Origin: an uncultured Pseudomonas sp.
Lineage (GTDB): Bacteria; Pseudomonadota; Gammaproteobacteria; Pseudomonadales; Pseudomonadaceae
Direction: 5' to 3'
Assembly: GCF_946885885.1 (NCBI RefSeq)
Contig: NZ_CAMPHN010000187.1
Coordinates: 1-8,179, forward strand
DNA length: 8,179 nt
Positions 6,092 to 8,179 of this stretch are shown here, piece by piece. Below the pieces are notes generated by a model. The model worked only from the letters and a program-made list of their open reading frames with translations. It had not been told where the DNA came from and did not search any database. How positions within the stretch are numbered: the stretch's first letter is position 1; every line of letters starts with the position of its first letter. Both the position numbers and the translations under genes were made by a program.

Positions 6092-6100
6092 GTTTGCCGT

Positions 6101-6106
6101 TATCAT
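6101..6106 (+). promoter_or_regulatory. Possible -10 element for cysM
   Basis: TATCAT matches 5 of 6 bases of the -10 consensus and lies 36 nt before the cysM ATG. The region 17-18 nt upstream (TTATGG) is a poor -35, so it would need an activator or be weak. The rest of the divergent region (5954-6070) is GC-rich and shows no clear gene or terminator. Confidence 0.3.
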
Positions 6107-6142
6107 AGGCGCCTTTCCTGCCGTGCGGATTCGATCGACGCC

Positions 6143-7051
6143 ATGCCCCTGCACTACCCCACTATCGCCGATTGCGTCGGCAACACCCCGCTGGTGCGTT
6201 TGCAGCGCCTGCCGGGTAATACCACCAATACCTTGCTGGTCAAACTCGAGGGCAACAACCCCGCGGGCTCGGTGAAGGACCGCCCGGCGCTGTCGATGAT
6301 CGGGCGTGCCGAGCAGCGCGGCGATATTCGTCCGGGCGACATGCTGATCGAGGCCACCTCGGGCAATACCGGTATCGCCTTGGCGATGGCGGCGGCGATC
6401 AAGGGGTACCCGATGATCCTGATCATGCCGAGCAATTCCACCGCCGAGCGCAAGGCGGCGATGACCGCCTATGGTGCCGAGCTGATCCTGGTCGACAACA
6501 TGGAAGAGGCCCGCGACCTGGCGTTGCAGATGCAGGCGGAAGGTAAGGGCAAGGTGCTCGACCAGTTCGCCAACGGCGACAACCCCGAAGCCCACTACCG
6601 CGGCACCGGCCCGGAAATCTGGCAGCAGACCGGCGGGGAGATCACCCACTTCATCAGCTCCATGGGCACCACCGGCACCATCATGGGCGTTTCGCGCTTC
6701 CTTAAGGAGCAGTCGCCAGCTGTGCAGATCGTCGGCCTGCAGCCGATGGAAGGCTCGGCGATTCCGGGCATCCGTCGCTGGCCCGAGGAATACCTGCCGA
6801 AGATCTACCAGGCTGAGCGCGTTGATCGGGTGATCGATATGGGCCAGCAGGAGGCCGAGGAGGTAATGCGGCGTCTGGCGCGCGAGGAGGGCATCTTCTG
6901 TGGCGTGTCCTCCGGCGGTGCGGTGGCGGCCATGTTGCGCCTGTCCGCGGAGGTGGAAAACGCGGTGATGGTGGCGATCATCTGCGATCGTGGCGACCGT
7001 TATCTGTCCAGTGGTGTGTACGACGCGCCCAGCACTGATGGCCGGGAATAA
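6143..7051 (+). CDS. cysM: Cysteine synthase B (O-acetylserine sulfhydrylase B)
   Basis: This 302-residue PLP-dependent cytoplasmic enzyme makes L-cysteine from O-acetylserine and sulfide; the B isozyme also accepts thiosulfate, giving S-sulfocysteine. Motifs in order: GNTPLVRL (13-20); NPAGSVKDRPA with the PLP Schiff-base Lys45; the substrate loop TSGNTG (72-77); the PLP-phosphate loop GTTGT (175-179). CysM-specific features are IPGIRRWP (207-214), EGIFCGVSSGGA (249-260) and IICDRGDRYLSSGV (279-292, Cys281). These separate it from CysK; the Arg/Cys positions correspond to those linked to thiosulfate use in enteric CysM. Length equals E. coli CysM (303 aa). No strong Shine-Dalgarno precedes the ATG. 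rlmD follows after 3 nt. CysB control is known for enteric cysM but cannot be shown here. Confidence 0.97.
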   Translation: MPLHYPTIADCVGNTPLVRLQRLPGNTTNTLLVKLEGNNPAGSVKDRPALSMIGRAEQRGDIRPGDMLIEATSGNTGIALAMAAAIKGYPMILIMPSNSTAERKAAMTAYGAELILVDNMEEARDLALQMQAEGKGKVLDQFANGDNPEAHYRGTGPEIWQQTGGEITHFISSMGTTGTIMGVSRFLKEQSPAVQIVGLQPMEGSAIPGIRRWPEEYLPKIYQAERVDRVIDMGQQEAEEVMRRLAREEGIFCGVSSGGAVAAMLRLSAEVENAVMVAIICDRGDRYLSSGVYDAPSTDGRE

Positions 7052-7054
7052 TTA

Positions 7055-8179
7055 GTGGCCAAGAAAGACGGCGGTCTACGTTTTCAGCCCAGCGGCGGCA
7101 CCCGCACGCCCCAGGTGCCGGTCGGTAAAAAGCAGAAGCTGACGATCGAGCGGCTCGCCAACGACGGCCGCGGTATCGCCTTCAGCGACGGTCGCACCTG
7201 GTTTGTCAGCGGCGCCTTGCCTGGCGAGCAGATCGAGGCACGGGTGTTGGCTGCCCATGGCAAGGTGGTCGACGCGCGGGTCGAACGCATCCTCACTGCC
7301 AGCCCGGAACGGCTCGTCGAGCCTTGCGCGCATGCCCGTGTATGCGGCGGTTGCAGCCTGCAACACATGCCCCATGACGTTCAGCTTGCGCTGAAACAGC
7401 GCATGCTCGCCGAGCAATTGAGTCGTTTGGCCGATATCCAGCCGGACGAATGGGCGGCCCCCTTGTGCGGCCAGGCATTCGCCTACCGCCGCCGTGCGCG
7501 GATCGCCGTGCGTTGGAATGCCAAGGCCAAGTGTCTGGATGTCGGTTTTCGCGCCGCTGCCAGCCAGGACATCATCGCCATTGGCGACTGTCCGGTTCTG
7601 GTACAGCCCTTGCAGCCGATTCTGAGTGGCTTGCCGGCTGTGCTGGGCGCGCTGGAAAACCCGCGGGCCATTGGGCATGTCGAGCTGTTTCATGGCAGTG
7701 CCAGCGCGCTATTGGTGCGCCATACCGCGCCGCTGGGCGAAACCGATCTGGCCCGCTTACAGGCTTTTTGCATCGCTCGGGATGCGCAGTTGTGGTTGCA
7801 CGGCGAGGCCGAGCCGCAACCTTATATAGCTGGAGAGGAGCTGGGCTATCGCCTGGCGACTTGGGATTTGCAACTGGCCTATCGGCCCGGCGATTTCGTT
7901 CAGGTCAATGCCCAGGTCAATGAAACGATGGTCGCCCAGGCGCTAGACTGGTTAGCAGTGACAGCGGATGAGCGGGTGCTGGATTTGTATTGCGGTCTGG
8001 GTAATTTCGCCTTGCCGTTGGCCCGTCAGGCGCGGGAAGTGGTGGCGGTGGAAGGGGTGCAAATGATGGTCGAGCGGGCGGCGCAGAACGCCGCGAGCAA
8101 CGCCATCGGCAACGCGCACTTTTATCAGGCCGACCTGTCCAACCCGCTGGCCGACGCCGGCTGGCTGGGCGAGGGCTTC
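7055..8179 (+). CDS. rlmD: 23S rRNA (uracil-1939-C5)-methyltransferase, 3' end outside window
   Basis: The first 375 codons of RlmD (formerly RumA), an S-adenosylmethionine-dependent, iron-sulfur-containing enzyme that makes m5U1939 in 23S rRNA. A basic N-terminus ([15 protein letters not shown]) is followed by a TRAM RNA-binding domain (about 22-80). The 4Fe-4S ligands are Cys91, Cys97 and Cys100 ([10 protein letters not shown]) and Cys179 (GDCPVL), with the same spacing as E. coli Rum[18 protein letters not shown] (277-293) and the SAM motif [15 protein letters not shown] (309-323) open the methyltransferase domain. The frame is open to the last base, so the catalytic nucleophile Cys and the general base Glu, which lie near the C-terminus in the family, are not visible. 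The start is GTG at 7055, 3 nt after the cysM stop, with only a weak GGGA as Shine-Dalgarno, so coupling to cysM is likely. Motifs separate it from TrmA and RlmC. Confidence 0.95.
   Translation, partial: MAKKDGGLRFQPSGGTRTPQVPVGKKQKLTIERLANDGRGIAFSDGRTWFVSGALPGEQIEARVLAAHGKVVDARVERILTASPERLVEPCAHARVCGGCSLQHMPHDVQLALKQRMLAEQLSRLADIQPDEWAAPLCGQAFAYRRRARIAVRWNAKAKCLDVGFRAAASQDIIAIGDCPVLVQPLQPILSGLPAVLGALENPRAIGHVELFHGSASALLVRHTAPLGETDLARLQAFCIARDAQLWLHGEAEPQPYIAGEELGYRLATWDLQLAYRPGDFVQVNAQVNETMVAQALDWLAVTADERVLDLYCGLGNFALPLARQAREVVAVEGVQMMVERAAQNAASNAIGNAHFYQADLSNPLADAGWLGEGF

Overview
The window is a stretch of high-GC gammaproteobacterial chromosome, almost certainly Pseudomonas. The evidence is the gene set and order: dinB, a small CxxC protein, ldhA, gacS, cysM and rlmD. 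The products also match the Pseudomonas/enterobacterial family members closely in length and motifs, and intergenic GTAG-type REP palindromes of a kind common in pseudomonads are present. The species cannot be fixed from the sequence alone. This is ordinary core genome. I found no phage, insertion sequence, CRISPR array, toxin-antitoxin pair, tRNA or rRNA.

Layout. Positions 44-1330 (+): a 70-residue zinc-ribbon, single-membrane-span protein of unknown function, followed 12 nt later by dinB (DNA polymerase IV). Positions 1345-2802 (-), convergent with dinB: ldhA (D-lactate dehydrogenase) followed by a 144-residue protein with two CxxC pairs. These two are separated by 27 nt and joined by a perfect 10-bp hairpin whose loop contains the ldhA stop codon. 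Positions 2803-3165: 363 nt without a gene, filled by an array of REP-type palindromes (two pairs of identical geometry, one 72-nt palindrome of a second subtype, one single element). Positions 3166-5919 (-): gacS, the hybrid sensor kinase of the Gac/Rsm pathway, on a GTG start. Positions 5920-6142: a 223-nt divergent promoter region. Positions 6143-8179 (+): cysM (cysteine synthase B), then rlmD (23S rRNA m5U1939 methyltransferase), which starts on GTG 3 nt after cysM and runs off the end of the window.

How the genes relate. GacS is the global regulator here; its target GacA is not in the window. ldhA lies downstream of gacS on the same strand, but the REP array separates them, so joint transcription is uncertain. 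cysM and rlmD are tightly packed and probably co-transcribed, although their functions are unrelated. The zinc-ribbon protein and dinB are similarly packed. No LexA-like box is visible in the 43 nt before the zinc-ribbon gene, so any SOS promoter for dinB would lie upstream of the window.

The signals least explained by the genes are the structured REP array at 2845-3154, the stop-codon hairpin at 1790-1819, and the two uncharacterised cysteine-pair proteins.
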